This document shows positions 25,510 to 33,238 of a DNA stretch of 64,000 nucleotides, one piece after another (positions within the stretch are counted from its first letter, which is position 1; each line of letters begins with the position of its first letter). The DNA comes from Bacteroidales bacterium (lineage in GTDB: Bacteria > Bacteroidota > Bacteroidia > Bacteroidales > UBA932). The DNA lies in NCBI GenBank assembly GCA_017527415.1, contig JAFXQA010000022.1:62001-126000 (forward strand), read 5' to 3'. The notes beneath the pieces were generated by a model that was given only the letters and a program-made list of their open reading frames with translations, did not search any database and was not told the DNA's origin. The translations under genes and the position numbers were made by a program.

Positions 25510-26016
25510 CAACCCTTTGTTATACCCTTACATGGATTGGCACAAGGCGGTACCCGGTTTAACTGGCGTGCCGACGGAAAGTTCTTTGGCAATTCCGGTA
25601 ATTCGGAGATTCTCGATGCGGATCTCGAAGTGAACGTTTATGTGGAAAAGGCCTCGCGCTTTTTCGGCGTAGACGCCACGATTTCAGGCTGGGTTAAAGT
25701 GCTTTGTGACAGATGTCTCGAAGAACTCCGCCTGCCTGTGAGTACGGGATTCTGCTTGAGCGTCAAATTCGGTGAGAATGCAGAGACGGCCGATGCAGGG
25801 GACAGGGAAATCGTTATGCTTCCCGATGGCTCCCAGGAGCTGGACCTCTCACAGTTCGTCTATGACTATACCTGCATTTCCCTGCCGATGAGAAGGGTTC
25901 ATCCCGAAGGGGAGTGCAATCCCGAGGCGCTGAGGTATCTGAATTCGGAGGAAACTGCAGGCGCGGCACCCGCAGCCGGGAGCCCGTTTGCAGCGCTGAA
26001 GGACATTTTGAAATAA
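25507..26016 (+). CDS. YceD/DUF177 family protein
   Basis: The protein matches the Bacteroidetes DUF177 pattern: PFVIPLHGLAQGG, then RADGKFFGN, a central VLCDRCLEELRLPVSTGF with the conserved CxxC, acidic linker, and C-terminal SPFAALKDIL. DUF177 genes lie directly upstream of rpmF and are needed for normal 23S rRNA levels in several bacteria. The start is uncertain: no ATG or GTG precedes the conserved N-terminus. TTG 25507 is annotated, with TTG 25480 as the alternative, but both fall within the apparent promoter. The mRNA may be leaderless with a rare start codon. Confidence 0.75.
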   Translation: MQPFVIPLHGLAQGGTRFNWRADGKFFGNSGNSEILDADLEVNVYVEKASRFFGVDATISGWVKVLCDRCLEELRLPVSTGFCLSVKFGENAETADAGDREIVMLPDGSQELDLSQFVYDYTCISLPMRRVHPEGECNPEALRYLNSEETAGAAPAAGSPFAALKDILK

Positions 26017-26037
26017 CAAATAATAAAATATAGTACA

Positions 26038-26220
26038 ATGGCACATCCGAAACACAAACTTTCAAAGCAGCGCAGGGACAAGCGTCGTACTCACGATTTC
26101 GCTCCTGTTCCTACCCTTGCAACTTGCCCTAACTGCGGTGCAACCGTAATGTATCACAGGGTATGTCCTGAGTGCGGCTACTACCGCGGACGTCAGATTA
26201 TCGTAAAGGACGCGCAGTAA
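26038..26220 (+). CDS. rpmF: 50S ribosomal protein bL32
   Basis: The 60-residue protein has the L32 pattern MAHPKHKLSKQRRDKRRTH and a complete four-cysteine zinc ribbon (CPNCGA, CPECGYY). It follows the DUF177 gene after 21 bp, the usual arrangement, and is followed by tRNA-Arg. Confidence 0.97.
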   Translation: MAHPKHKLSKQRRDKRRTHDFAPVPTLATCPNCGATVMYHRVCPECGYYRGRQIIVKDAQ

Positions 26221-26236
26221 GCACGTCCTTCGGTTT

Positions 26237-26308
26237 GGCCTCTTAGTTCAACGGATAGAACGGAGGTTTCCTAAACCTTAAATACAGGTTCGATTCCTGT
26301 AGAGGCTA
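26237..26308 (+). tRNA. tRNA-Arg (CCT)
   Basis: A full cloverleaf folds: acceptor GGCCTCT with AGAGGCT (G1-U72 wobble), D arm GTTC/GAAC, anticodon stem GAGGT/ACCTT with loop TTCCTAA (anticodon CCT), and T arm ACAGG-TTCGATT-CCTGT. CCA is not encoded, as usual in Bacteroidota. The last 16 bases through position 26306 recur inverted at 26347-26362. Confidence 0.95.
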
Positions 26309-26362
26309 CGAGAATTGCTGGCTGCGGCCAGCATTTTTCGTTTGACGCCTCTACAGGAATCG
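26291..26362. repeat. Fold-back copy of the tRNA-Arg 3' end
   Basis: The tRNA segment 26291-26306 (CGATTCCTGTAGAGGC) is repeated as a perfect 16-nt reverse complement at 26347-26362. The 40 nt between the arms hold the terminator hairpin. The left arm is certainly native tRNA sequence, so the right arm must be the derived copy. Confidence 0.85.
26316..26338 (+). terminator. Terminator of tRNA-Arg
   Basis: TGCTGGC (26316-26322), loop TGCG, GCCAGCA (26327-26333), then TTTTT. It sits 8 nt after the tRNA. Confidence 0.8.
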
Positions 26363-26600
26363 GGTCGGCTGAGGCCGACTCCGTCGCTTCGCTCCGAAAT
26401 CTGCGTTTTACGCAAGTGCTTAATTATTAATGCTTTACTAAAACAGGTCGGCTGATTTTAACGACCTGTTTCAGCAAATGGCTCACTATCAACCATTTAG
26501 CTATTACGCCCGCCCTTCGAGGGCCGCGTTACCACGGCCGTCCATCCAGGTTGCGCCTATACCAAAGATGCCGGCTTTTCCGGGGATTCTATTTGTTTTC
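26363..26600. repeat. Intergenic repeat tract after tRNA-Arg
   Basis: No gene is seen between the terminator and the promoter at 26592. The tract holds hairpins GTCGGC-TGAG-GCCGAC (near 26364-26379) and TGCGT-TTT-ACGCA (26402-26414), a CGCTTCGCTC segment that is also present in the aroK elements, repeat H1, and a weaker hairpin AAATGG/CCATTT near 26476-26499. Confidence 0.6.
26438..26474. repeat. Hairpin repeat H1
   Basis: CTAAAACAGGTCG (26438-26450) pairs with CGACCTGTTTCAG (26462-26474) with one mismatch and an 11-nt loop. It is related to H2 at 38229-38271 and H3 at 61678-61724 in the AACAGGTCG core and in flanking bases (GCAAGT upstream, an ATCA-containing stretch downstream). Confidence 0.75.
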
Positions 26601-26622
26601 TTGCCAATTTGATTTATTTTTG
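26592..26622 (+). promoter_or_regulatory. Promoter of the AraC-type gene
   Basis: TTTG at 26592-26595, 19-bp spacer, TATTTTTG at 26615-26622: full consensus. The ATG at 26627 is only 5 nt further, so the transcript would be leaderless or nearly so. Confidence 0.65.
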
Positions 26623-26626
26623 TAAC

Positions 26627-27583
26627 ATGGTATCAGAAACACAATCGGTTAATGCCACTGCTGTCAGCCCTGCAGACAGCTCAATGTGGATTGCTACTTC
26701 GGCCCGCGGGCTTGTCCGGGTTGGGAAAAACGGCAAGGCATTCAATTATTCGGTCGAAAAGGGAGACCTTGCGTGCAACAATGTTGTTGCTTTATCCTTT
26801 GATAATGAGGGGGTTCTATGGGTAAAAGACGCCGAAGGCACCGTTTTTTCCTACACTTCTTTCTCTGGATTTGTAAAGCAGTCCGAAGTGCCTCAATCCA
26901 TCGCCGAGGCTTTTGCCGAGCCTGTTTTGGCTGAAGAACAGGAGGTGGCTCCCCAGCCGGAACCTGCGTCCCGCCCATGGTATGGGTCCTGGCCCATGCT
27001 TCTGATAACAATTGTGTTGTCTGCCCATCTGATATGGCGGGTTTTCAAGCGTTTTTCGGCAGAAAAACCTGTTGCTGATGCCGCCTCGGCCCCGTCTCCT
27101 GTTTTGGAACCTGTTGTTTCAAAACCGAAACCTGCAGAACCGCAGCCGGAAGGGGAAACCCTTCCTGGAGCATTTTCCCGGAACGGGTTGCGGAGCAACG
27201 CGGAAGGAAAGGTTTCCCCTTCCGGCGCTAAGTCCTCAGCTCCGAAACCCGTAATAACGGCACCCGGAACAGGCACATTCTACGACAGGGTTTACGCAAT
27301 TGTCAAAGACAACTACACCAATTCAGTTTTCGGTGTCGAAGATGTCGCAAACGCCCTTGGCATGAGCCGCGTGCACCTTAACCGCAAGCTCAAGGCAGAA
27401 AACAGTCCATCCCCATCTGATTTGATAAAAAAGATGAGGATGGATCTTGCTGTGGAAATGCTGAAGGAGGGGAGCGCCAGCATCAGCGAAATCGCTGCGA
27501 AGTGCGGTTTCTCCTCCGCTTCCTATTTTTCCAGCGCTTTCAAAGAGTACTTTGGAGTAGCTCCGGCAGCGTACGGGAAATAG
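26627..27583 (+). CDS. Membrane-bound AraC-type regulator with N-terminal propeller remnant
   Basis: The 318-residue protein has a short N-terminus with propeller-type motifs (SSMWIATSARGLVRV; NNVVALSFDNEGVLWVKD), one membrane helix (about 120-140, SWPMLLITIVLSAHLIW), a Pro-rich linker and a C-terminal AraC/XylS double HTH (VFGVEDVANALGMSRVHLNRKLK; SISEIAAKCGFSSASYFSSAFKEYFGVAP). It looks like a hybrid two-component regulator of the Bacteroides type that has lost most of its sensor blades and the kinase and receiver domains. Element A1 lies within the linker and encodes SRNGLRSNAEGK without breaking the frame. Targets are unknown. Confidence 0.75.
   Translation: MVSETQSVNATAVSPADSSMWIATSARGLVRVGKNGKAFNYSVEKGDLACNNVVALSFDNEGVLWVKDAEGTVFSYTSFSGFVKQSEVPQSIAEAFAEPVLAEEQEVAPQPEPASRPWYGSWPMLLITIVLSAHLIWRVFKRFSAEKPVADAASAPSPVLEPVVSKPKPAEPQPEGETLPGAFSRNGLRSNAEGKVSPSGAKSSAPKPVITAPGTGTFYDRVYAIVKDNYTNSVFGVEDVANALGMSRVHLNRKLKAENSPSPSDLIKKMRMDLAVEMLKEGSASISEIAAKCGFSSASYFSSAFKEYFGVAPAAYGK
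27145..27226. repeat. Palindromic element A1 inside the AraC-type gene
   Basis: 21-nt arms at 27145-27165 and 27206-27226 pair with one mismatch. The 40-nt core at 27166-27205 differs from the core of A2 at one base only and holds two small hairpins, CCCG-GAA-CGGG and GTTGC-GGA-GCAAC. The arms share nothing with the arms of A2. Confidence 0.88.
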
Positions 27584-28501
27584 TTACTTGTAAATCTGTT
27601 TGTAGGGTCTGCCTCGCCAGTCTTCGGGAATCTTTGCCCCGAGGATGTCGAGGATGATGGCCGGGGTGTCGTACTGCATCATGGGTGCGGTAATCTCATA
27701 TCCGGCCTTGATTTTCTTTCCGTAGACGATGAAGGGGGTTTCGAGCTCCAGCATGGTGAACTTGCCGTGGCCCTTGCCCTTTCCGCCATGGTCGGCAGAC
27801 ATGATGATGACCGTGTCTTCGAAGATGCCTGCATCCTTGAGAGCCTGGATGAGCATGCCCACACCCTTGTCGAGCTCTCTCTGGCACTGCATGTATTCGG
27901 GGCCGTACCAGCCTTTGGAATGGCCGGTATGGTCCAGCACACCATAGTAGAAGGTAAAGAAGAACGGCTTCTTTTCCTTGATATAGTTCACACCCAGCTT
28001 AGTGTATTTTTCCACAGGCACATCATTGCTTCCGTAAGTGCCGATGTACTTCCAGTAGTTCACTGCATTCGTGTCGCAGACTGCGCCGATTCCGTTCCAG
28101 TCGAAGACGATGCCGGTCTCGGCATTGGGGAACTGCTCACGCAGCACGGTGAATACGGTGGGAGGGATGCCGTGGCCATTGTCCGAGGTGGAAGGGATGG
28201 TCCCCTTGGTGGAGTTCCACTTGTCGAAGCCATGCATCTCTGTGGGCACTCCGTTGAACATGGAAGCCCAGTTGATTGCAGATGCGGAAGGCATTACGGA
28301 ACGTTTTGTGAGTGTCCAGCTGCCGTTGTCCATCAGGAACTTGATGTTAGGAAGCTCGGACATGTCCGCCTGGCGTATGCCTTCGGCGGCCCATCCGTCG
28401 ATGCCTATCATCACGACGTGCTTCGCCTTCTTGCGGGCGGCGTCGGAATCCAGCGAGCTGATGCAGCAAAGGGCGATCAGCAGAATGGCAAATCTTTTCA
28501 T
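27584..28501 (-). CDS. Exported alkaline-phosphatase-superfamily phosphodiesterase
   Basis: The 305-residue protein has a signal peptide (MKRFAILLIALCCISSLDSDA) and the metal-binding pattern of nucleotide pyrophosphatase/phosphodiesterase enzymes: GIDGWAAEG (first Asp), SASAINWASMFNG (nucleophile region, Ser or Thr), DHTGHSKGWYG and SADHGGKGKGHG. It probably hydrolyses phosphodiesters or phosphonates in the periplasm; the substrate is unknown. The stop abuts the convergent AraC-type gene with no gap. The barrel gene lies just upstream (2 bp), so the two form an operon. Confidence 0.8.
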   Translation of the reverse strand: MKRFAILLIALCCISSLDSDAARKKAKHVVMIGIDGWAAEGIRQADMSELPNIKFLMDNGSWTLTKRSVMPSASAINWASMFNGVPTEMHGFDKWNSTKGTIPSTSDNGHGIPPTVFTVLREQFPNAETGIVFDWNGIGAVCDTNAVNYWKYIGTYGSNDVPVEKYTKLGVNYIKEKKPFFFTFYYGVLDHTGHSKGWYGPEYMQCQRELDKGVGMLIQALKDAGIFEDTVIIMSADHGGKGKGHGKFTMLELETPFIVYGKKIKAGYEITAPMMQYDTPAIILDILGAKIPEDWRGRPYKQIYK

Positions 28502-28503
28502 AA

Positions 28504-29871
28504 TTAGAAGATGTAGTTGAGTCCGATATTGATGCCGAGTCCGGTGCCGTCGTTGGGATCGAAGCATTTGCCGAACTCAAAGTTGATGTTGAAATTCTGG
28601 TTCATGATCACGTGCAGACCGATACCTGCGCTGCAGTGGAGCCCCTGCTTGACATCGTTATAGAAATCTTTCGCCTGGTAGTTGCCAAGGCCGCCGTTTT
28701 TCTCAGTTACGATATTCACCGATGTGATATCGCTGGCAAGAGACTTCATGGCATCGGCGTTGTAAGGCTTTACAATCATACCCATGTCGAAGAACGGGTT
28801 GGTGGCAAGGGTCCAGTTCTGGTTGATCCAGCGGAATTTGGCGAAGCTCCAGCGGAGTTCCGTGTTCATCCACGCGTAGCTGTTACCCTGCAGGCGGTTG
28901 TTGATGGTGCCTCGGAGGGTGCAGGTGGAGCCAAGGCCCTCGGTATTGATCTGCTTCATGTTGATGCTCTGGATGGTCTGGAGCATGTAATAAGGAGCAT
29001 TTCCTGCGATCAGCCCCTGGAATGCGAGGTGCGCTCCGAAGGTGAGTTTGTCCTGAATTACAGGGAAGAACTGTTTGAAGTGCACGGCCAGTTTAAGGTA
29101 GGAATTGTTGTGCTTTGAGATTATGTCGGGCGATCCGAACATGTAGACCTCGAGATTGGTTCCGCGGGTAGGATTGTTCTCATGGTCGCGGGTGTCGTAG
29201 ACAACGCCTGCCTTGAATTCGAGGTGCTGTCCGCCGTACTTCTCGGCATCCGGGATGATGCCGTTGTTTACATAAAGGTCGTAAAGGGAAACATCGGTAG
29301 TGGTGCCGTTAAGTCCTTTGTTCTCGGCATGTCCGGTCTTGATATTCCAGTAGGTTATGCCTCCGGCCCAGCCCCAGTTGCCTCCGATCTCGCCCTGCAC
29401 GCAGGTCTGGATGCGGAAGATGTCGCGGCGCATCAGGTAGAAGCCCTGGCCTTCGATCAGATAAGAATAGTCGTTGTTGTCTGCGGTAATCCTGTCGAGA
29501 GCAGGCACATAAACCGAATTTGCCCCGTTGAAACCATAGAAACTGGTGGTCTTGTTGCCGAACCAGGAAATTGCACCTGAAATGCGAAGACCGGGAAGGA
29601 GGTACTTGCTGTCGAAGAAGCTGTGCAGCACGGTGTTCCCCTTCGAATACTTGGAAATCTCCACATTCGCCTTCCACATGTATTCCGGATAAGTGGAACC
29701 GTCACCATACCAATAAATGTCCGACAGAGCCCCGTAGTGCCATCCAAGGTCAGAAGAATAGCCGACGGCTGGGAGGGGGCCGAAGTTCAGGCCGGTCTTT
29801 GCGACTTCTCCCTGTGCAGCTGCGGAAAATGCTGCGGCGCAGAGAAGAATGATAGTAAGAATTCTTTTCAT
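28504..29871 (-). CDS. Omp85/surface-antigen-like outer-membrane barrel protein
   Basis: The 455-residue protein has a signal peptide (MKRILTIILLCAAAFSAAAQ) and then alternating aromatic strands. EFKAGVVYDTRDHENNPTRGTNLEVYMFG resembles the Omp85 C-terminal barrel, and the protein ends in the aromatic strand LGINIGLNYIF. No POTRA domains are present, so it is a short barrel-only member. Its co-transcription with an exported phosphodiesterase suggests a linked surface role. A minus-strand -7 box (TAATTTTG) lies 23 bp upstream. Confidence 0.75.
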   Translation of the reverse strand: MKRILTIILLCAAAFSAAAQGEVAKTGLNFGPLPAVGYSSDLGWHYGALSDIYWYGDGSTYPEYMWKANVEISKYSKGNTVLHSFFDSKYLLPGLRISGAISWFGNKTTSFYGFNGANSVYVPALDRITADNNDYSYLIEGQGFYLMRRDIFRIQTCVQGEIGGNWGWAGGITYWNIKTGHAENKGLNGTTTDVSLYDLYVNNGIIPDAEKYGGQHLEFKAGVVYDTRDHENNPTRGTNLEVYMFGSPDIISKHNNSYLKLAVHFKQFFPVIQDKLTFGAHLAFQGLIAGNAPYYMLQTIQSINMKQINTEGLGSTCTLRGTINNRLQGNSYAWMNTELRWSFAKFRWINQNWTLATNPFFDMGMIVKPYNADAMKSLASDITSVNIVTEKNGGLGNYQAKDFYNDVKQGLHCSAGIGLHVIMNQNFNINFEFGKCFDPNDGTGLGINIGLNYIF

Positions 29872-29894
29872 GAAATAGTGTTTGATTTAGCATA

Positions 29895-29902
29895 CAAAAT
29901 TA
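29895..29902 (-). promoter_or_regulatory. -7 box of the barrel-phosphodiesterase operon
   Basis: TAATTTTG on the minus strand, 23 bp before the barrel gene. It is divergent with TATATTTG at 29917-29924 on the plus strand, which serves the lipoprotein gene. Confidence 0.5.
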
Positions 29903-29916
29903 GAAAAAATACTTCG

Positions 29917-29924
29917 TATATTTG
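29917..29924 (+). promoter_or_regulatory. -7 box of the lipoprotein-fadD operon
   Basis: TATATTTG, 8 bp before the ATG at 29933. There is no clear -33 element. The short gap suggests a very short or absent leader. Confidence 0.5.
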
Positions 29925-29932
29925 TAAGTTAT

Positions 29933-31177
29933 ATGAAAAGAGCACCCCTGATAGCTGCAATATTGCTGGTCTCCTGCGCCCGGGTATCAGCCCCGGAAGA
30001 GGCTCCGTTGCTGCGCACGGTCCCCTCCAGGGCGGTTGCCGTGATGCATTTCGGCCGCCTCGAACCTGCGCTGGAGTTCCTCTTGGACTCCACCTCGGTG
30101 TTCCGGCAGCTGGATTACGGCCGCTTGGGTGATTCGGAAATGGTTCTTTCCTACGACTACAGTGCCGGTCTGATCCCTCTGCTTGCCGTGGATGCAGGGC
30201 GTGCAGGCGCAGATACATCTTCCGTAGTCCGTAAGGTCCTGCAGCAGGCAGAGGATCTTAAATTGAACGCACTTTACACAGCAGAACTTCTTCCCAGAAG
30301 AGCGGCTCTTCTTCTCAGTACATCTCGTGCTGCAATCGACGAGGCTCTGATGCACATCGAATCCGGAGTGTCCGTGCTGGATGCGGCCGATTTCAAAGAG
30401 GCCTCATCCCTGGCAGACGGCACGGCGGGAAACATCATCCTCAAGAATGAAAGTGCCAGCCGCTGGCTGCCGGCCAAGTTGCTCAAGGCTCAGGTAGACC
30501 GACGGGAGATGGTGAAGTTCGTGAGCGGCGCTGCCCAGTGGACGGCGCTGTGCTTCAATGATTTGAGCCGCGAGGGTATCAGGGTCCGCGCTTTCACCGG
30601 CGACAAGCGGAAGTATCTCGCCGAATTCATCTCCGCTCTGCCTGCAGGGAACAGCAGGCTTGCCGCGGCGCTGCCGGATACCGCACATTTCATAGTGGAC
30701 CTGCCACTTAAGGATTATAAGCAGTACACCGAGGGCTGGAAGGAATGTCTGGACGCACGGGCGGATCTTTCGAAATACAGGGGCCGTCTTGCGGGGCTGA
30801 AGAAACGCTTTGGCAAGAGCCCGGAAGCCTGGCTTGCAGATATGGCACCGCTCGAACTGGCCCTGGTGCGCTGGGAATCCAGCGAACTGCTGCTCCTGCG
30901 CAGCGGCCACAGGCGCAAGGGCGTTTTGGCGGAGAACCCGTTCCCGGGTTACATCCCCGCCATTTTTGGGGAGCTTTTTCGCATTGCGGACGATTCCTGC
31001 GTGGCCTTCTGGGAAGGATGGACGTTGTTCGGCTCTGCCGATGATATAGCTGCATGGGAAGACGCTGCCCGCAGCGGAATGCTGAAAAGTATGCCCCGAA
31101 GCTCAAAGTTTTATATGAATAACGATGCCTTCTGTCTGGTTGCAGATGGCAAAAACATATTGATGGATGTCAACTGA
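29933..31177 (+). CDS. Predicted lipoprotein of unknown function
   Basis: The 414-residue protein has a lipoprotein signal (IAAILLVSCA, lipobox Cys about residue 15). The rest is alpha/beta with no catalytic motif that I recognise; the pattern VPSRAVAVMHFGRL and later ADDSCVAFWEGWTLFGSADDIAAW resembles hypothetical Bacteroidetes lipoproteins with DUF3352-like repeats. Its end overlaps the acyl-CoA ligase gene by 11 bp, so the two are co-translated. I assign no function. Confidence 0.65.
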   Translation: MKRAPLIAAILLVSCARVSAPEEAPLLRTVPSRAVAVMHFGRLEPALEFLLDSTSVFRQLDYGRLGDSEMVLSYDYSAGLIPLLAVDAGRAGADTSSVVRKVLQQAEDLKLNALYTAELLPRRAALLLSTSRAAIDEALMHIESGVSVLDAADFKEASSLADGTAGNIILKNESASRWLPAKLLKAQVDRREMVKFVSGAAQWTALCFNDLSREGIRVRAFTGDKRKYLAEFISALPAGNSRLAAALPDTAHFIVDLPLKDYKQYTEGWKECLDARADLSKYRGRLAGLKKRFGKSPEAWLADMAPLELALVRWESSELLLLRSGHRRKGVLAENPFPGYIPAIFGELFRIADDSCVAFWEGWTLFGSADDIAAWEDAARSGMLKSMPRSSKFYMNNDAFCLVADGKNILMDVN

Positions 31178-32834
31178 ACTTGAATACAGATCCGTAAACA
31201 AACTCTTTGAAAAAAGTTTCAAGGAGCATTGGGAGAGGGAAGCCCTTTCGAACTATCAGGGCAGGACCGTCACTTACCGCGAGCTGGCTGAACGTATTGC
31301 GATGCTTCACATCTGCTTTGAGCAGTGCGGCCTCCAAAAAGGAGACAAGGTGGCACTTTGCTCACGTAACCAGGCCAACTGGGGGGTATGTTTCCTGGCT
31401 GCGCTCACTTATGGTGCGGTGCCCGTCCCCATCCTGCATGAATTCAAATCGGCCAACGTGCATTACCTTGTGAACCACTCCGAATCCAGGGTGCTGTTCG
31501 TGGGCGAGACCGAGTGGGAGGGCCTTTCCGAAGCCGAAATGCCCAACCTGTCTGTGGTTGTCCTCATGAACAACTTCAACTTCCTCTATTCCAGGAATGA
31601 ATCCCTGACAGCGGTTCGCGAAAATATTACCAGGACGTTCAACGAAAAGTATCCGGACGGATTCAAGCCCGGGGACATCCATTATTATGAGGACAGCCCG
31701 GAAGAGCTGGCGCTGATCAATTACACCTCCGGCACCTCCGGTTTTTCGAAGGGTGTGATGTTGCCGTACCGCTCGTTATATACCAACATCAATCTGGCAT
31801 TTGCCGCCGAACCGCAGATGAGCTGCGCCTCCGAAGTTGTGGCCATGCTGCCTTCCGCGCACATGTACGGGCTTATGTTCGAACTCATGTACGAGATGGT
31901 GATAGGTGCGCACGTGCACTTCCTCACCCGTCTTCCCAGCCCTAAGATCATAATGAAGGCCTTCCAGGAGATACACCCGGACATCATCATCGCGGTGCCC
32001 CTGATTATGGAGAAGGTCTACAAGACCCAGCTGAAGCCCATTGCCGACCGCACCAGGACCATGATGTACGTGCCCCTGCTCGGACAGGCCATTCAAAAGA
32101 AGATCCGCGACGGGCTCATCAACGCTTTCGGCGGCCGTTTCGAGGAAGTCATCCTTGGCGGGGCGGCGTTCAACCCGGAAGTTGAGGATTTCCTGCGCAG
32201 GATACATTTCCCCTTCACCGTCGGCTACGGCATGACAGAGTGCGGCCCCATCATCACTTACGAGAAATGGTCCCGCACGCGCCGGAATTCCTGCGGCAAG
32301 GCCATCCCCGGCTGCGAAATACGGATAGATTCCGCGAACCCCCACAGAATCCCGGGCGAAGTTCAGATAAAGGGCGGGAACGTCTTCCTCGGATACTACA
32401 AGAACAGGGAAGAGACCCGAAAGTGCTTCACCAATGACGGATGGTTCAAAACCGGAGACATGGGAGTGATGGATGCGGACGGTTATCTGTATCTGCGCGG
32501 TCGTTCCAAGTGCATGATCCTGGGTACCAACGGCCAGAATGTGTATCCGGAGGAACTTGAGGCAGTCATCAACAATGCATCCTATGTGGTGGAGTCGCTG
32601 GTGGTAGAGGATGCCGGAGGCCTCACGGCCCTGATCTATCCCGATTATCAGCAGGGGCAGAACGATGGCCTCGACCGCGAACAGCTGGAGCAGCGGCTGC
32701 TGGAGAGCCTGCCTGAATTCAACAAACTGCTTCCCTCTTATGCTCAGCTCAAGAAGATAGAGGTCATGCCCGAAGACTTCGAACGCACCCCCAAAAAGAG
32801 TATCAAACGTTACCTGTATCAGAGAAACAAATGA
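31167..32834 (+). CDS. Long-chain acyl-CoA ligase (AMP-binding)
   Basis: The 555-residue protein is an ANL-family enzyme with P-loop YTSGTSGFSKGVMLPY (about 188-203), A5 motif YGMTECGPIITY, and A7/A8 GWFKTGDMGVMDADGYLYLRGR. It activates fatty acids to acyl-AMP and then acyl-CoA. The C-terminal lysine region (TPKKSIKRYLY) is present. It overlaps both neighbours (ATG within the lipoprotein gene, ATGA with the deaminase gene). Confidence 0.88.
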   Translation: MSTELEYRSVNKLFEKSFKEHWEREALSNYQGRTVTYRELAERIAMLHICFEQCGLQKGDKVALCSRNQANWGVCFLAALTYGAVPVPILHEFKSANVHYLVNHSESRVLFVGETEWEGLSEAEMPNLSVVVLMNNFNFLYSRNESLTAVRENITRTFNEKYPDGFKPGDIHYYEDSPEELALINYTSGTSGFSKGVMLPYRSLYTNINLAFAAEPQMSCASEVVAMLPSAHMYGLMFELMYEMVIGAHVHFLTRLPSPKIIMKAFQEIHPDIIIAVPLIMEKVYKTQLKPIADRTRTMMYVPLLGQAIQKKIRDGLINAFGGRFEEVILGGAAFNPEVEDFLRRIHFPFTVGYGMTECGPIITYEKWSRTRRNSCGKAIPGCEIRIDSANPHRIPGEVQIKGGNVFLGYYKNREETRKCFTNDGWFKTGDMGVMDADGYLYLRGRSKCMILGTNGQNVYPEELEAVINNASYVVESLVVEDAGGLTALIYPDYQQGQNDGLDREQLEQRLLESLPEFNKLLPSYAQLKKIEVMPEDFERTPKKSIKRYLYQRNK

Positions 32835-33238
32835 ACAAATTCGACGACAAGTACATAAGGATGGCCAAGATATGGGCCACGAACTCATACTGCAAGCGCC
32901 GTCAGGTCGGCGCCCTGCTGGTGAAGGACAAGATGATAATCTCGGATGGCTATAATGGCACCCCCTCCGGTTTTGAAAACGAATGCGAAGATGGAGATGT
33001 TACAAAACCTTATGTGCTTCACGCCGAGGCGAATGCCATTACCAAGGTTGCAAAATCCGGAAATTCATCGGCAGGAGCCACCCTTTACGTTACCGCTTCT
33101 CCATGCATCGAGTGCTCCAAACTGATCATCCAGTCCGGCATCTCCCGTGTGGTTTACAGTGAAGAATACCGTCTGGACGACGGCATCAAGCTGCTTCGCC
33201 GTGCCGGAATCGAGGTAGAAAAAATAGACGTGGAATGA
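32831..33238 (+). CDS. dCMP/cytidine deaminase family protein
   Basis: The 135-residue protein has the zinc-dependent deaminase motifs HAEANAI (about 60-66) and SPCIECSKLI (about 90-99), and the ComEB-type N-terminus MAKIWATNSYCKRRQVGALLV. It probably converts dCMP to dUMP for thymidylate synthesis. Start and stop both overlap neighbouring genes by 4 bp (ATGA). Confidence 0.9.
   Translation: MNKFDDKYIRMAKIWATNSYCKRRQVGALLVKDKMIISDGYNGTPSGFENECEDGDVTKPYVLHAEANAITKVAKSGNSSAGATLYVTASPCIECSKLIIQSGISRVVYSEEYRLDDGIKLLRRAGIEVEKIDVE

Noticed and set aside
26291..26362. attL/attR site of an integrated element at tRNA-Arg
   Set aside because: Integration would give a direct copy of the tRNA end; here the copy is inverted and 40 nt away, with no integrase gene nearby.
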